Of a stretch of DNA of 64,000 nucleotides, positions 1 through 9,377 are shown piece after piece (within the stretch, counting starts at the first letter, position 1; every line of letters begins with the position of its first letter). Both the position numbers and the translations under genes were made by a program. The notes under the pieces are model-generated. The model was not told the DNA's origin and did no database searches. It saw nothing but the letters and a program-made list of their open reading frames with translations. Source of the DNA: Terrimonas sp. (lineage in GTDB: Bacteria; Bacteroidota; Bacteroidia; Chitinophagales; Chitinophagaceae); the NCBI RefSeq assembly GCF_003075435.1, contig NZ_QCZJ01000001.1:558001-622000 (forward strand), in the 5' to 3' direction.

Positions 1-599
1 TTACGATCAGGCTCAGTGCTGGTAAGTAAAATTCCATTCAGCATTGCCTGGTTGTACCTGTCTGCCAATCCTCTCACTACCACAAATTTATTTTCCTGCA
101 GGCTCACTCCGGGTATGCGTTTCAATACTTCTCCGGTATTTCTGTCCGGGCTTCTGCGTATACTTTCGGCTGAAATAACAGAAGCAACGGTATTTGTATT
201 TTTTTGAAATTGTATAGCAGAAGAAACCGTTTCCATTCTTGCACTGGATTTCTTTGCTGTTACAACAATGCCTTCCAGGTCTTTTGCTTTTACATTGATT
301 ACTACGTTCAATTCATTAACCTGCCCGCTGCTCACCTCCACATCCGTAATAGTTTTATTTTCATAGCCAACTGCAGAAAATTCAAGTTCATATTTCTTAC
401 CAATGCTAAGAGATAATGTATATATACCCCCGATATCCGTTACTGTTCCTGAAGCTCCGGTTACTTTTACCGTAACGCCGGAAACCGGTTCGTTTTTTTC
501 ATTTATTACCTTACCAGACAACTTAACTGTTTGAGCCTGAACAAATGAGAAAGAAAATAAAAGCATGAATACCGCACAACTTTTTAGCTTGATCTGCAT
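1..599 (-). CDS. TonB-dependent receptor, N-terminal part (cut by window edge)
   Basis: The reading frame opens at ATG 599 on the minus strand and stays open to base 1, giving about 199 visible residues; the rest lies outside. It starts with a signal peptide (MQIKLKSC..., ending near FVQAQ), then a carboxypeptidase-regulatory-like beta-sandwich at about residues 25-105 (KLSGKVINEKNEPVSGVTV, VGYENKTI), then the start of a TonB plug domain (ESIRRSPDRNTGEVLKRIPG, VVRGLADRYNQAMLNG). This order is typical of Bacteroidota outer-membrane TonB receptors that import glycans, siderophores or other large ligands. The substrate cannot be inferred because the barrel is missing. Confidence 0.9.
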   Translation of the reverse strand, partial: MQIKLKSCAVFMLLFSFSFVQAQTVKLSGKVINEKNEPVSGVTVKVTGASGTVTDIGGIYTLSLSIGKKYELEFSAVGYENKTITDVEVSSGQVNELNVVINVKAKDLEGIVVTAKKSSARMETVSSAIQFQKNTNTVASVISAESIRRSPDRNTGEVLKRIPGVSLQENKFVVVRGLADRYNQAMLNGILLTSTEPDR

Positions 600-755
600 A
601 CCAGAATTTTCGGCAAAGGAATACAGGTACTGTTACCGAATGGTTACCGGAATATTAATAGTAGATTACCGGAATATTATGCAAACATTACCCCGGTGTA
701 GAAAATGTGCATTTTAAAAATTTCCAATGTTAAGAAATCATTAAGTATAAAAATA

Positions 756-788
756 TTTGGCCGACCGCAAATGATAAAACTATTTTTG
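756..788 (+). promoter_or_regulatory. Bacteroidota-type promoter of the phosphate uptake pair
   Basis: TTTG (756-759) and TATTTTTG (781-788) are separated by 21 bases and match the Bacteroidota primary sigma consensus (TTTG, 19-21 bases, TANNTTTG). Transcription would begin only about ten bases before the ATG at 805, giving a very short leader. This favours 805 or 820 over an earlier TTG as the start codon. Confidence 0.6.
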
Positions 789-804
789 TCCAAATTTTTT
801 GTTC

Positions 805-1449
805 ATGCTTAATTCTATAATGAAGCTTTTTCTACCTAAAGACAGGATCTTTTACCAGTTATTTGAAGAGGTAGCATCCAAAGTATTAGAAATGGCCAGG
901 AAGCTGAGGGAATTGATGCATGAACCTGATCATGATAAAAGATCTGCCATTGCTTCGCAAATTGAAGAGCTGGAACATGTGAATGACGATCTTACCCATA
1001 AAATTTTTACCGAATTAGGCAGGAACTTTATTACCCCTTTTGACAGGGAGGATATTCACTACCTCGCGTCCGCGCTGGATGATATCGCGGATTACATCCA
1101 TGCTTCTTCCAAAAAAATAAAATTCTACAAGGTTAATCCCAATGAACAGGGTATGCAAAAATTTGCAGACCTGATTGTTGCCGGCGCCGAACATATAAAT
1201 ATCGCGGTGCATGAACTGCGCAACATGAAAAATCTGCGCCAGATCACGGAGTCATTGGTAAAAATCAATAGTATAGAAAACCAGGCTGATGATATTTTTG
1301 ACATGAGCATAGAACGCTTATTTGAAATGGAGCCTGATGCCAAAGAAGTAATAAAGAAAAGGGAAATATACCAGGTGCTTGAAATTGCTACAGATAAATG
1401 TGAAGATGCTGCCAATGTAATTGAATCTATTATTGTTAAATACGCATAA
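805..1449 (+). CDS. DUF47 / PhoU-like phosphate transport accessory protein
   Basis: A 214-residue all-helical protein of the DUF47 (PhoU_div) family. The N-terminal MKLFLPKDRIFYQLFEE segment and the later DREDIHYLASALDDIADYI region match the usual family pattern, including acidic clusters (DREDI, DDIAD, ENQADDIFD) that bind metal in PhoU-like three-helix bundles. Such proteins are encoded next to PiT transporters and are thought to regulate or assist low-affinity phosphate uptake in the cytoplasm. The PiT gene follows 70 bases downstream, so the two probably form an operon. ATG 805 was taken as start; ATG 820 is an alternative. Confidence 0.9.
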   Translation: MLNSIMKLFLPKDRIFYQLFEEVASKVLEMARKLRELMHEPDHDKRSAIASQIEELEHVNDDLTHKIFTELGRNFITPFDREDIHYLASALDDIADYIHASSKKIKFYKVNPNEQGMQKFADLIVAGAEHINIAVHELRNMKNLRQITESLVKINSIENQADDIFDMSIERLFEMEPDAKEVIKKREIYQVLEIATDKCEDAANVIESIIVKYA

Positions 1450-1519
1450 TGTTTGAAAGCCTGATAACATTATCACCATATTACAATCGTATCATTATCA
1501 GATTTTCAAACCTGTTTGT

Positions 1520-2713
1520 ATGACCCTGTTAGTAATCATCATAGTTCTTGCGCTTATTTTCGATTATATTAACGGATTTCATGATGCCGCTAACTCCATA
1601 GCCACCATCGTATCTACAAAAGTGCTTACGCCTTTCCAGGCTGTGCTATGGGCCGCATTATTCAACTTTATCGCCTTTTTTATTTTTAAAGATCATGGTG
1701 TAGCTAACACTATTGCCAAAACCGTTAAAGAAAGTTATATAACATTACAGGTAATTTTAGCCGGGCTTTCTGCAGCCATTATATGGAACCTGCTTACCTG
1801 GTGGTTTGGTATTCCTTCATCTTCTTCGCATACACTCATTGGTGGTTTTGCAGGTGCGGCCATAGCGCATGCCGGTTTTGAATCGATTAATATAACCCCG
1901 GTTTTGCAGATCGTAGCCTTCATACTTCTTGCGCCACTCATTGGTATGATCATGGCTTTTATTATATCGCTCTGGTTTATTAACTCTTTCAGAAAAAGTA
2001 TATGGCCTAAAGTGTTTTCTTTATGTATACTGTTTGCGGTTGGAATTGTTTTATACAAAACTATGGAGTTCGACCCTGCCAAACTATCCTCTCATTATAA
2101 CAGTTATATACTTAAAGTGATTTTTCATTCTCATAACTTCAAGATGGTTCTTATGGGATTCATCATGACGGTGATGTGTATTTTTACCCTTTACCTCAGC
2201 AGGCTGAATGCCCACAAATCAACGGTATGGTTTAAGCGTTTACAACTGGTTTCTTCTGCAGCTTTCAGCATTGGGCATGGTGGCAATGATGCGCAGAAAG
2301 TAATGGGTATTATTACCGTTGCGCTGATTGCTCATGGCAACATACAGGAGTTTGAGCAAATGCCTACCTGGGTTCCTATTTCGTGCTATACGGCTATTGC
2401 GCTGGGCACGCTGAGCGGCGGCTGGAAAATTGTAAAAACAATGGGCAGCCGTATAACAAAAGTTACGCCCTTTGAAGGTGTGGCTGCAGAAACAGCAGGT
2501 GCCATTACCCTGTTCCTCACAGAACATCTTAAAATACCTGTAAGTACCACACATACCATTGCAGGCTCTATTATGGGTGTGGGTGCTACCAAAAGATTAT
2601 CTGCGGTGCGCTGGGGCGTTACTGTTAATTTACTGTGGGCATGGATAATAACCATACCCATCAGCGCATTAATGGCAGGATTGATATATTATATCTTCCA
2701 TTTCTTTTTTTAA
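1520..2713 (+). CDS. pit: Inorganic phosphate transporter, PiT family
   Basis: A 397-residue inner-membrane permease. It carries both duplicated PiT signatures: DYINGFHDAANSIATIVSTK near residue 15, and the second half-motif SIGHGGNDAQKVMGI near residue 250. SSSSHTLIGG and the later PVSTTHTIAGSIMGVG are further family hallmarks. About ten hydrophobic segments are visible. PiT carriers import phosphate, usually as a metal-phosphate complex, by ion symport. The length fits the shorter bacterial members. It is paired with the DUF47 gene just upstream; no high-affinity Pst genes are nearby. Confidence 0.95.
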   Translation: MTLLVIIIVLALIFDYINGFHDAANSIATIVSTKVLTPFQAVLWAALFNFIAFFIFKDHGVANTIAKTVKESYITLQVILAGLSAAIIWNLLTWWFGIPSSSSHTLIGGFAGAAIAHAGFESINITPVLQIVAFILLAPLIGMIMAFIISLWFINSFRKSIWPKVFSLCILFAVGIVLYKTMEFDPAKLSSHYNSYILKVIFHSHNFKMVLMGFIMTVMCIFTLYLSRLNAHKSTVWFKRLQLVSSAAFSIGHGGNDAQKVMGIITVALIAHGNIQEFEQMPTWVPISCYTAIALGTLSGGWKIVKTMGSRITKVTPFEGVAAETAGAITLFLTEHLKIPVSTTHTIAGSIMGVGATKRLSAVRWGVTVNLLWAWIITIPISALMAGLIYYIFHFFF

Positions 2714-2723
2714 TCATAAGCTG

Positions 2724-2754
2724 TTTTCATATTAGGCAAAACAGGGTATCTTCG
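2724..2754 (+). promoter_or_regulatory. Putative promoter of rmlA
   Basis: A -7-like TATCTTCG lies at 2747-2754, with TTTT(C) 19 bases upstream at 2724-2727 in place of TTTG. The same TATCTTCG box precedes trpS on the minus strand at 59219-59226, which supports it as a genuine variant of the Bacteroidota -7 element. Confidence 0.4.
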
Positions 2755-2800
2755 CCGCCGCTATATTATTATAAACAATAATAAAAAAAGCGGGTAAATA

Positions 2801-3661
2801 ATGAAAGGAATTATTCTGGCGGGAGGATCCGGCACACGCCTGTATCCCATTACATATGCCATCAGTAAACAGATCATGCCTGTGTATGATAAGCCGATGA
2901 TATATTATCCCTTATCTACACTGATGCTTGCAGGCATACGCGATATCCTGATCATTTCAACACCACATGATCTTCCGCAATTCAAAAAATTATTTGGTGA
3001 CGGAAGCCAGTTGGGTTTGAATTTTTCTTACGCAGAACAAGCAACACCAAACGGATTGGCCCAGGCTTTTGTTATTGGCGAAAAATTTATCGGTAAAGAG
3101 AAAATAGCGTTGATATTGGGCGATAATATTTTTTATGGCGCAGGGCTTGGCCGCCAGCTCAGTGGTAACAGCAACCCTGATGGCGGCATAGTATATGCCT
3201 ACCAGGTAAGCGACCCGGAAAGATATGGCGTGGTAGAATTTGATGAAAACATGAACGCGCTATCAATAGAAGAAAAACCTGCTAAACCCAAAAGCAATTA
3301 TGCGGTGCCCGGCATATATTTTTATGATAACGATGTGATACACATTGCTAAAAATTTAAAGCCATCACCAAGAGGCGAATATGAGATTACAGATGTAAAC
3401 AGAGAGTACCTGAGGCAGGGAAAGTTGAAAGTATCTGTACTTGACAGGGGCACTGCATGGCTGGATACAGGAACATTCGATTCATTAATGCAAGCCTCTT
3501 TATTTGTGCAGGTTATTGAGCAGCGGCAGGGCATAAAGATTGCCTGCATTGAAGAAATAGCTTACAGAAAAGGGTTTATAACCAAAGAACAATTACAACA
3601 AATCGCCCAGCCGCTTATTAAAAGCGGTTACGGTGAATATCTGCTGAACTTAGTATCTTGA
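2801..3661 (+). CDS. rfbA: Glucose-1-phosphate thymidylyltransferase
   Basis: A 286-residue protein that is nearly full-family length and matches RmlA/RfbA throughout. It has the nucleotide-binding signature [11 protein letters not shown] at the N-terminus, [28 protein letters not shown], and [10 protein letters not shown]. It makes dTDP-glucose from dTTP and glucose-1-phosphate, the first step toward dTDP-rhamnose and related sugars for surface polysaccharide. The remaining rml genes are not in the window, but galE follows 17 bases downstream, suggesting a nucleotide-sugar operon. Confidence 0.96.
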   Translation: MKGIILAGGSGTRLYPITYAISKQIMPVYDKPMIYYPLSTLMLAGIRDILIISTPHDLPQFKKLFGDGSQLGLNFSYAEQATPNGLAQAFVIGEKFIGKEKIALILGDNIFYGAGLGRQLSGNSNPDGGIVYAYQVSDPERYGVVEFDENMNALSIEEKPAKPKSNYAVPGIYFYDNDVIHIAKNLKPSPRGEYEITDVNREYLRQGKLKVSVLDRGTAWLDTGTFDSLMQASLFVQVIEQRQGIKIACIEEIAYRKGFITKEQLQQIAQPLIKSGYGEYLLNLVS

Positions 3662-3678
3662 GTTAATTTTTATTGGAT

Positions 3679-4737
3679 ATGAAAAAAATTTTGGTAACAG
3701 GCGGATGCGGGTATATTGGATCACATACTATTGTTGATTTAATTGAAAATGGCTTTGATGTTATATCAATTGACGACAACTCCCGTTCATCCACCTTTTT
3801 ATTAGAAGGCATTGAAAAGATCACCGGGAAGAAAATCAAGAATTATAAAGTTGACCTGTGTGATTTTAATGATACCAATGCTGTATTTGAAGAAAATGAA
3901 GATATAGCAGGCATCATACATTTTGCAGCATATAAGGCAGTAGGGGAATCAGTGGAGAAACCGCTCATGTATTTTGAAAATAACCTCCTGTCTTTGATCA
4001 ACCTGCTGAAATGTGTGGAAGCCTTCAAAATACCTTATTTTGTTTTCTCCTCTTCCTGTACGGTATATGGCAATCCTGATAGCATTCCTGTTACAGAACT
4101 AACGCCAACTAAACCGGCGGAATCTCCCTATGGCTATACCAAACAAATGGGCGAACAGATCATTGGCGAGTTTACCAAAGCGAACAAGGATACCAAATGT
4201 ATTTTGCTGAGGTATTTTAACCCGGCAGGCGCGCATCCTTCCGCGCTTATTGGTGAGTTGCCGATTGATAAGCCACAAAACCTTGTACCGGTTATTACTC
4301 AAAGTGCTATTGGTAAAATACCCGGCATTACAGTTTTTGGCGACAAATATCCAACCAGGGACGGATCCTGTGTAAGAGATTTTATACATGTTTCAGATCT
4401 TGCACATGCTCACACGCTGGCTTTGGAATTTCTCATCAATAATAAAAACAAAACAAACCCTGAAATTTTTAACCTAGGTACAGGCGAAGGCATAACGGTG
4501 CTTGAAACCATTAAGGCATTCGAAAGGGTTACCGGCGTTAAACTCAATTATACTGTTGGAGCCAATCGTCCCGGAGATGTTATTGCCATTTATGCCAATA
4601 ACGATAAAGCCAAGACCATTTTAGGATGGCAAACTTTATACAGCCTGGAAGATATACTGGGAACAGCCTGGAAATGGGAACAAAAGCTCAAAGACGACGA
4701 AAAATTATTTACAGGAAAAAATATCCAGTTGAATTAA
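3679..4737 (+). CDS. galE: UDP-glucose 4-epimerase
   Basis: A 352-residue extended short-chain dehydrogenase. It has the NAD-binding GGCGYIGSHT at the N-terminus, the HFAAYKAVGESVEKP segment, the catalytic serine region FSSSCTVYG, and the YxxxK dyad in SPYGYTKQMGEQ. LRYFNPAGAHPSALIGE and RDFIHVSDLA are GalE-type. It interconverts UDP-glucose and UDP-galactose. The ATG at 3679 was chosen; a TTG two codons upstream is less likely. It sits between rfbA (17 bases upstream) and the transketolase half gene (30 bases downstream), so these are probably cotranscribed. Confidence 0.96.
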   Translation: MKKILVTGGCGYIGSHTIVDLIENGFDVISIDDNSRSSTFLLEGIEKITGKKIKNYKVDLCDFNDTNAVFEENEDIAGIIHFAAYKAVGESVEKPLMYFENNLLSLINLLKCVEAFKIPYFVFSSSCTVYGNPDSIPVTELTPTKPAESPYGYTKQMGEQIIGEFTKANKDTKCILLRYFNPAGAHPSALIGELPIDKPQNLVPVITQSAIGKIPGITVFGDKYPTRDGSCVRDFIHVSDLAHAHTLALEFLINNKNKTNPEIFNLGTGEGITVLETIKAFERVTGVKLNYTVGANRPGDVIAIYANNDKAKTILGWQTLYSLEDILGTAWKWEQKLKDDEKLFTGKNIQLN

Positions 4738-4767
4738 TCCATATTTTGCGCAACTAAAGAAATTTTT

Positions 4768-5724
4768 ATGCTGAAAGAAATACAGGTAAGCGGACAAAAA
4801 GATACAAGAAGTGGTTTTGGTGATGGAATTTATGAATTAGGAAAAAAGAATCCGAATGTGGTGGCGCTTACCGCCGATCTTGCCGGTTCAATGAAACTCA
4901 ATGCTTTTATTAAAGATTTTCCGGACAGGTTCATACAATGTGGTATTGCCGAAGCCAATATGATTGGCATTGCCGCCGGCTTAACAATAGGTGGCAAAAT
5001 ACCGTTCACTACTACTTTTGCCAACTTTTCAACCGGCCGTGTATACGACCAGATCCGCCAGTCTGTAGCTTATTCTGGTAAAAATGTAAAGATATGCGCC
5101 TCTCATGCAGGCTTAACACTGGGTGAAGATGGTGCTACACACCAGATACTGGAAGATATCGGCATGATGAAAATGCTGCCCGGGATGACGGTTATCGTGC
5201 CATGCGATTATAACCAGACAAAAGCGGCTACCATTGCCATAGCTGAGCTTAACGGCCCCGTTTATCTGCGCTTTGGCAGACCTGTTTGGCCGATATTTAC
5301 CGCCGCAGATCAAAAATTTGAAATCGGTAAAGCACAGGTATTCTCTGAAGGAACAGATGTATCCATTTTTGCATGCGGGCACATGGTCTGGAAAGCCATT
5401 GAAGCGGGTATTATACTGGAGGAGAAAGGATTAAGCGTGGAGGTAATCAATATACATACCATTAAGCCGCTGGATGAAGAAGCCATCCTTAAATCTATCC
5501 GTAAAACCAAATGTGCCGTAACAGTTGAGGAGCATAATATTATCGGTGGATTAGGCGATGCTGTTGCACAGGTTGCAGCAAAGCATTTTCCTGTGCCGTT
5601 TGAATATATTGGAACCAAAGATACATTTGGAGAAAGTGGCAAACCGCTGGAACTGCTGAAAAAGTATGGTTTAGATACCCCTGATATTGTTGCCGCTGCT
5701 GAAAAAGTAATAAAGCGGAAATAA
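4768..5724 (+). CDS. Transketolase, C-terminal subunit (split enzyme)
   Basis: A 318-residue protein covering only the pyrimidine-binding and C-terminal domains of transketolase: RSGFGDGIYELGKKNPNVV, the CGIAEANMIGIAAGL motif with the Glu that activates thiamine diphosphate, THQILEDIGMMKMLPGM, and a C-terminal transketolase domain with VEEHNIIGGLGDAV. The N-terminal thiamine-diphosphate-binding half is absent; the preceding gene is galE. Split transketolases are common in Bacteroidota, where the two halves associate. It would act in the non-oxidative pentose phosphate pathway, or in a specialised sugar pathway given its neighbours. Confidence 0.9.
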   Translation: MLKEIQVSGQKDTRSGFGDGIYELGKKNPNVVALTADLAGSMKLNAFIKDFPDRFIQCGIAEANMIGIAAGLTIGGKIPFTTTFANFSTGRVYDQIRQSVAYSGKNVKICASHAGLTLGEDGATHQILEDIGMMKMLPGMTVIVPCDYNQTKAATIAIAELNGPVYLRFGRPVWPIFTAADQKFEIGKAQVFSEGTDVSIFACGHMVWKAIEAGIILEEKGLSVEVINIHTIKPLDEEAILKSIRKTKCAVTVEEHNIIGGLGDAVAQVAAKHFPVPFEYIGTKDTFGESGKPLELLKKYGLDTPDIVAAAEKVIKRK

Positions 5725-5744
5725 CATTTGCAAATCACTTATGC

Positions 5745-6299
5745 ATGGGTAATAACCATCCGGACGACATTTTTTTGTTGCAGGAATTCCGTAATTCCGC
5801 TACTAAAGAAAAAGCGTTTACTTCCATAATAAAAAAATACCAGGAAAAGCTTTACTGGCATATACGCCGCCTGGTTATTCAGCATGAAGATGCCAACGAT
5901 GTTTTACAAAATGTATGCATCAAAGTGTGGAATGGCTTAGAAAACTTCCGGGAAGATTCGCAATTATATACCTGGTTATACAGGATTGCCACAAACGAAT
6001 CACTAACTTATCTTGAGCAACAAAAAAGGAAATCTTCATTATCAATTGATAACGAAGAAAACCCGGTTGCGGCAAGATTACAGGCCGAAAAAGATTTTGA
6101 TGCCTCCAAAGCTGAATGGAAACTCCAGATGGCTATCCAGCAACTTCCTGAAAAACAGAGACTTGTATTTAACCTGCGATATTATGATGAAATGCCTTAC
6201 GAAGAAATGAGTAAAGTTCTGGATACTTCGGAGGGAGCGTTAAAAGCAAGCTATCATCATGCGGTTAAAAAGATTGAAGATTTTATCTTAAACCATTAA
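5745..6299 (+). CDS. ECF-type RNA polymerase sigma factor
   Basis: A 184-residue sigma-70 region 2 plus region 4 protein. Region 2 is seen as EDANDVLQNVCIKVWNGLENFREDSQLYTWLYRIATNES, described in parts: the DVLQNV core and the LYTWLYRIATNE -10 recognition helix. Region 4 is QLPEKQRLVFNLRYYDEMPYEEMSKVLDTSEGALKASYHHA, ending with a helix-turn-helix. It would direct RNA polymerase to an envelope-stress-like regulon. It is followed 32 bases later by a membrane protein and then a Spy-like secreted protein, a common Bacteroidota arrangement for ECF control. Start ATG 5745. Confidence 0.9.
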   Translation: MGNNHPDDIFLLQEFRNSATKEKAFTSIIKKYQEKLYWHIRRLVIQHEDANDVLQNVCIKVWNGLENFREDSQLYTWLYRIATNESLTYLEQQKRKSSLSIDNEENPVAARLQAEKDFDASKAEWKLQMAIQQLPEKQRLVFNLRYYDEMPYEEMSKVLDTSEGALKASYHHAVKKIEDFILNH

Positions 6300-6331
6300 A
6301 CCATTTAGCTATAACTTAGTCTTAACAGTTG

Positions 6332-7021
6332 ATGGAACAAGCCCCTGACATAGCAGCAGAATTAAAGGAAATAAGCACATTAGTAGCAGGTATTAAGAAA
6401 AACAATCCGTTTTCAGTGCCTGCAGGCTATTTTGCTGAATTTTCTGAAAACGTTTTAAGCCTGGTGCTGCAAAATGAAAGTACTGCTGTTCCGGTAAAAG
6501 ATGAAATAGAGGCATTATCACCGCTGTTAGCATCCTTAAGGAATAAATCATCTTTAACAATTCCTGAACATTATTTTGAACAATTCAGCACTCCGGCAAT
6601 ACCTGCACCGCAGGAGAGCAAAGATGGAACTGCGATAGCGCCTGTGCGATCAGTCTCTGCAGGCAGAAAATGGATTAAATATGCTGTCGCCGCAATGGTA
6701 GCCGGGTTTATTGGTTTAAGTACATTCTTCTTTTTAAACAGATCAGCAAATCCGGCGGAGAAAGATAAAACCGCTGTTCAACACGATAAAAACCGTTCTG
6801 CAAATGACTTTAGCGGAATACCGGATGAAGCGCTTGCAGGATTTCTTTCTTCCGCTCCGGTAAATTCATTTACGGCAACAGATAGCGATGAAGCAAATAT
6901 TGATGCTATTGCTATGATAGATATTGATGATAATAAACTCACCAATATACTTCGTGAGCTGCCAGACGAAGACCTGATCAGTTATGCAGAAGATACCAGG
7001 AGTGAAGATGTATCATTATAA
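6332..7021 (+). CDS. Single-pass membrane protein, probable anti-sigma-type partner
   Basis: A 229-residue protein with a soluble N-terminal half containing two similar PxGYF/PxHYF-type segments (NPFSVPAGYFAEFSENVL and LTIPEHYFEQFS), one transmembrane helix at about residues 112-132 (KYAVAAMVAGFIGLSTFFFL), and an acidic outside domain. Bacteroidota genes of this shape regularly follow an ECF sigma factor. The position suggests that the inner part restrains the upstream sigma factor and the outer part senses the envelope. This role is inferred from topology and position; no zinc-finger anti-sigma motif is present. ATG 6332 is preferred over the TTG before it. Confidence 0.6.
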   Translation: MEQAPDIAAELKEISTLVAGIKKNNPFSVPAGYFAEFSENVLSLVLQNESTAVPVKDEIEALSPLLASLRNKSSLTIPEHYFEQFSTPAIPAPQESKDGTAIAPVRSVSAGRKWIKYAVAAMVAGFIGLSTFFFLNRSANPAEKDKTAVQHDKNRSANDFSGIPDEALAGFLSSAPVNSFTATDSDEANIDAIAMIDIDDNKLTNILRELPDEDLISYAEDTRSEDVSL

Positions 7022-7104
7022 TTATAATACTTACAATAAAAGAGCAGGAGCTGTAACCTCAAAACATCATGCTGCAGGAGTTTTAAATTTTTAAATATTT
7101 TTCT

Positions 7105-7512
7105 GTGAAAAAAATTTTTATACTTTTTGGATTTATTACATTTGCAACCTTGCTAACCCAGGCTCAGGTTACTGAGCCGGAAAAAGGGGAAAGAATAAAA
7201 TCTCTTGAGATTGCTTACCTAACCAGGCAACTCCAACTTACTCCTGAAGAAGCAGAAAAATTTTGGCCGGTTTTTAATCAGTACCGGAAAGAATTGAGAA
7301 CTGCAGTTGTGGAAAGCTCCGGTGAAGATCAACTGGACAGGGAACAGAAAATTCTGGATATTAGAAAAAAATACAAAAAGAATTTTGCTGCTGTTTTAAG
7401 TAATGAAAGGGCCCAAAAGTTCTATGATGCTGAGGATAGATTTAAGATGCTTGTAAAAAAGGAAATGAATAACAGGCTGAAAGAACGGGGAGCCGGTAGA
7501 CAAAGAAGATAA
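7105..7512 (+). CDS. Periplasmic Spy/CpxP-like helical protein
   Basis: A 135-residue protein starting at GTG 7105 with a clear signal peptide (KKIFILFGFITFATLLTQAQ). The mature part is almost wholly helical and charged: LTRQLQLTPEEAEKFWPVFNQYRKEL, followed by KILDIRKKYKKNFAAVLSNERAQKFYD. The LTPEEA...FWP...Y pattern is that of Bacteroidota proteins annotated as sensors of ECF sigma factors, related to the Spy/CpxP LTxxQ fold. It is the third gene of the sigma module and probably acts in the periplasm as a stress sensor or chaperone. A very basic tail (RLKERGAGRQRR) ends it. Confidence 0.7.
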   Translation: MKKIFILFGFITFATLLTQAQVTEPEKGERIKSLEIAYLTRQLQLTPEEAEKFWPVFNQYRKELRTAVVESSGEDQLDREQKILDIRKKYKKNFAAVLSNERAQKFYDAEDRFKMLVKKEMNNRLKERGAGRQRR

Positions 7513-7670
7513 ATCGACAAATGATTTTTTAAATACAAAATAATTTACCTAATTTTAACTTGGTGTTTTTCATAGGTTAGCAACGGCTGGCTCTTTCTAG
7601 GGCTGGCCTTATTTTTTTATAGGACTTTTTAATGTGGCAAATAAATAAGTTAACTACAAATAGTATAAAA

Positions 7671-7699
7671 AAATGCGAAGCAAAACTTCGCATTTTTTA
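7671..7699. terminator. Bidirectional rho-independent terminator
   Basis: AAATGCGAAG (7671-7680) pairs perfectly with CTTCGCATTT (7686-7695) around a CAAAA loop. T-rich tracts on both sides allow it to end the Spy-like gene on the plus strand and the tryptophan synthase gene on the minus strand. Confidence 0.85.
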
Positions 7700-7722
7700 T
7701 TCAGATACAATCAATCACCAGG

Positions 7723-9084
7723 TTAAATAACGGGTGTATCCAGCTCCGCCAATGAAGCATTAATATCTTCTTTTGCAACTTCATAATCAACGATCTTTCC
7801 CGCAAGATAATTTTCATATGCGCTCAGGTCAAAATGTCCATGACCGCATAAATTGAATAATATCGTTTTTGAAACGCCTTCTTTATCGGCCTGTTTTGCC
7901 TGGCGGATTACTTCTGCAATAGCATGTGTTGCTTCAGGTGCCGGAATAATGCCTTCAGATCCTGAAAACAGTAATCCTGATTCAAAACATTCAGTTTGAT
8001 TGATAGCATCAGCTTCAATAATACCATCCTTCAGTAATTGGCTCACAATAGCGCCTGCACCATGATAGCGAAGGCCACCTGCATGTATAGGCGAAGGAAT
8101 GAAATTATGCCCCAGCGTATACATTGGTATTAATGGCGTCATTCCAATAGTATCTCCGAAATCGTAGCGAAATTCTCCTCTTGTAAGCTTAGGACAGGAG
8201 GTGGGTTCAACAGCTATAGCCCTGATTTTTTTACCACCCGTAAGGTTATGCTGCAAAAAAGGAAATGTTATTCCTGCAAAATTTGATCCACCGCCAAAAG
8301 GCGCTACAACAATATCAGGGTAGTCGCCGGCTTTTTCCATTTGTTTTAATGCTTCTAACCCTATGATGGTTTGATGCATTAATACGTGGTTCAATACGCT
8401 GCCCAGCGAATATTTTGTATCAGCATTCATGGCTGCCACTTCTACCGCTTCTGATATTGCAATGCCCAAACTACCCGGGGAATCAGGGGCTTTTGCTAAA
8501 ACGGTTTTACCGGCATTGGTTAATGTGCTGGGCGATGCATGCACGGTACCACCCCAGGTGTTCATCATTACTTTTCTATACGGCTTTCCTTCATAACTTA
8601 CTTTTACCATAAACACTTCACACGCTATATCAAAAAGCTTGCAGGCAAAACTTAAAGCGCTTCCCCATTGACCGGCGCCGGTTTCTGTTGAAATTTTCTT
8701 CACGCCTTCTTTCATATTATAATATGCCTGGGGAACAGCAGTATTAGGTTTGTGAGAGCCGGCAGGGCTGACGCCTTCATACTTATAATAGATCCTGGAT
8801 TTGGTACCCAGCGCTTTTTCTAATCCATATGCACGGTACATAGGCGTGGGTCGCCATATCGTATATATATCCCTCACTTCTTCGGGTATCTCTATCCATT
8901 TTTCCGTACTCACTTCCTGCTTAATAAGTTCCATAGGAAAAAGTGGTGCCAGGTCTTCAGGGCCAATAGGCTGGTGTGTGCCGGGGTGCAAAGGCGGCAA
9001 AGGCTTGTTAGGCATATCCGCCAGGATATTATACCAATGTGTAGGAATTTCAGATTCCTGTAAAGTGATCTTTCTTTGTGCCAT
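7723..9084 (-). CDS. trpB: Tryptophan synthase beta chain, TrpB2 type
   Basis: A 453-residue PLP-dependent fold-type II enzyme. It has the extended N-terminus of the TrpB2 subgroup ([18 protein letters not shown]), [15 protein letters not shown], the PLP lysine K112 in GSHKPNTA, the [14 protein letters not shown] motif, and a glycine-rich phosphate loop FGGGSNFAG. It makes tryptophan from indole and serine. TrpB2 enzymes often function without TrpA, and no trpA or other trp gene is adjacent here, so an indole-salvage role is plausible. It is transcribed alone, divergently from the histidine kinase gene. Confidence 0.93.
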   Translation of the reverse strand: MAQRKITLQESEIPTHWYNILADMPNKPLPPLHPGTHQPIGPEDLAPLFPMELIKQEVSTEKWIEIPEEVRDIYTIWRPTPMYRAYGLEKALGTKSRIYYKYEGVSPAGSHKPNTAVPQAYYNMKEGVKKISTETGAGQWGSALSFACKLFDIACEVFMVKVSYEGKPYRKVMMNTWGGTVHASPSTLTNAGKTVLAKAPDSPGSLGIAISEAVEVAAMNADTKYSLGSVLNHVLMHQTIIGLEALKQMEKAGDYPDIVVAPFGGGSNFAGITFPFLQHNLTGGKKIRAIAVEPTSCPKLTRGEFRYDFGDTIGMTPLIPMYTLGHNFIPSPIHAGGLRYHGAGAIVSQLLKDGIIEADAINQTECFESGLLFSGSEGIIPAPEATHAIAEVIRQAKQADKEGVSKTILFNLCGHGHFDLSAYENYLAGKIVDYEVAKEDINASLAELDTPVI

Positions 9085-9377
9085 GTCGATAATTTAAGTG
9101 AGTTAAGATACTGAAAAGATAAAAGCCAAAGCTGAATTTCGCCAATATAATCAGTAAAAATCATTACAGAAATCATACATACTTCTACCTATCATTTTGA
9201 CATTTCATCTATGCATTACCGTTATCTGCTCATTAAAAAAGAATTTCAACTTTAAATTGTTATATTGCTATAAAGAAAACTTAGCTGGTTTCTAACCTGC
9301 TGTGCAATGTTCAGAATTTGTGTGCTATTTAACCAGATAGAAATAATACCGAAATTTCTGAATAAACAAGTACCGCC

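Noticed and set aside
7586-7620. GGCTGGC direct repeat before a T-run, considered as a terminator
   Set aside because: The two copies are direct, not inverted, so no stable stem forms; the true terminator is at 7671-7699.
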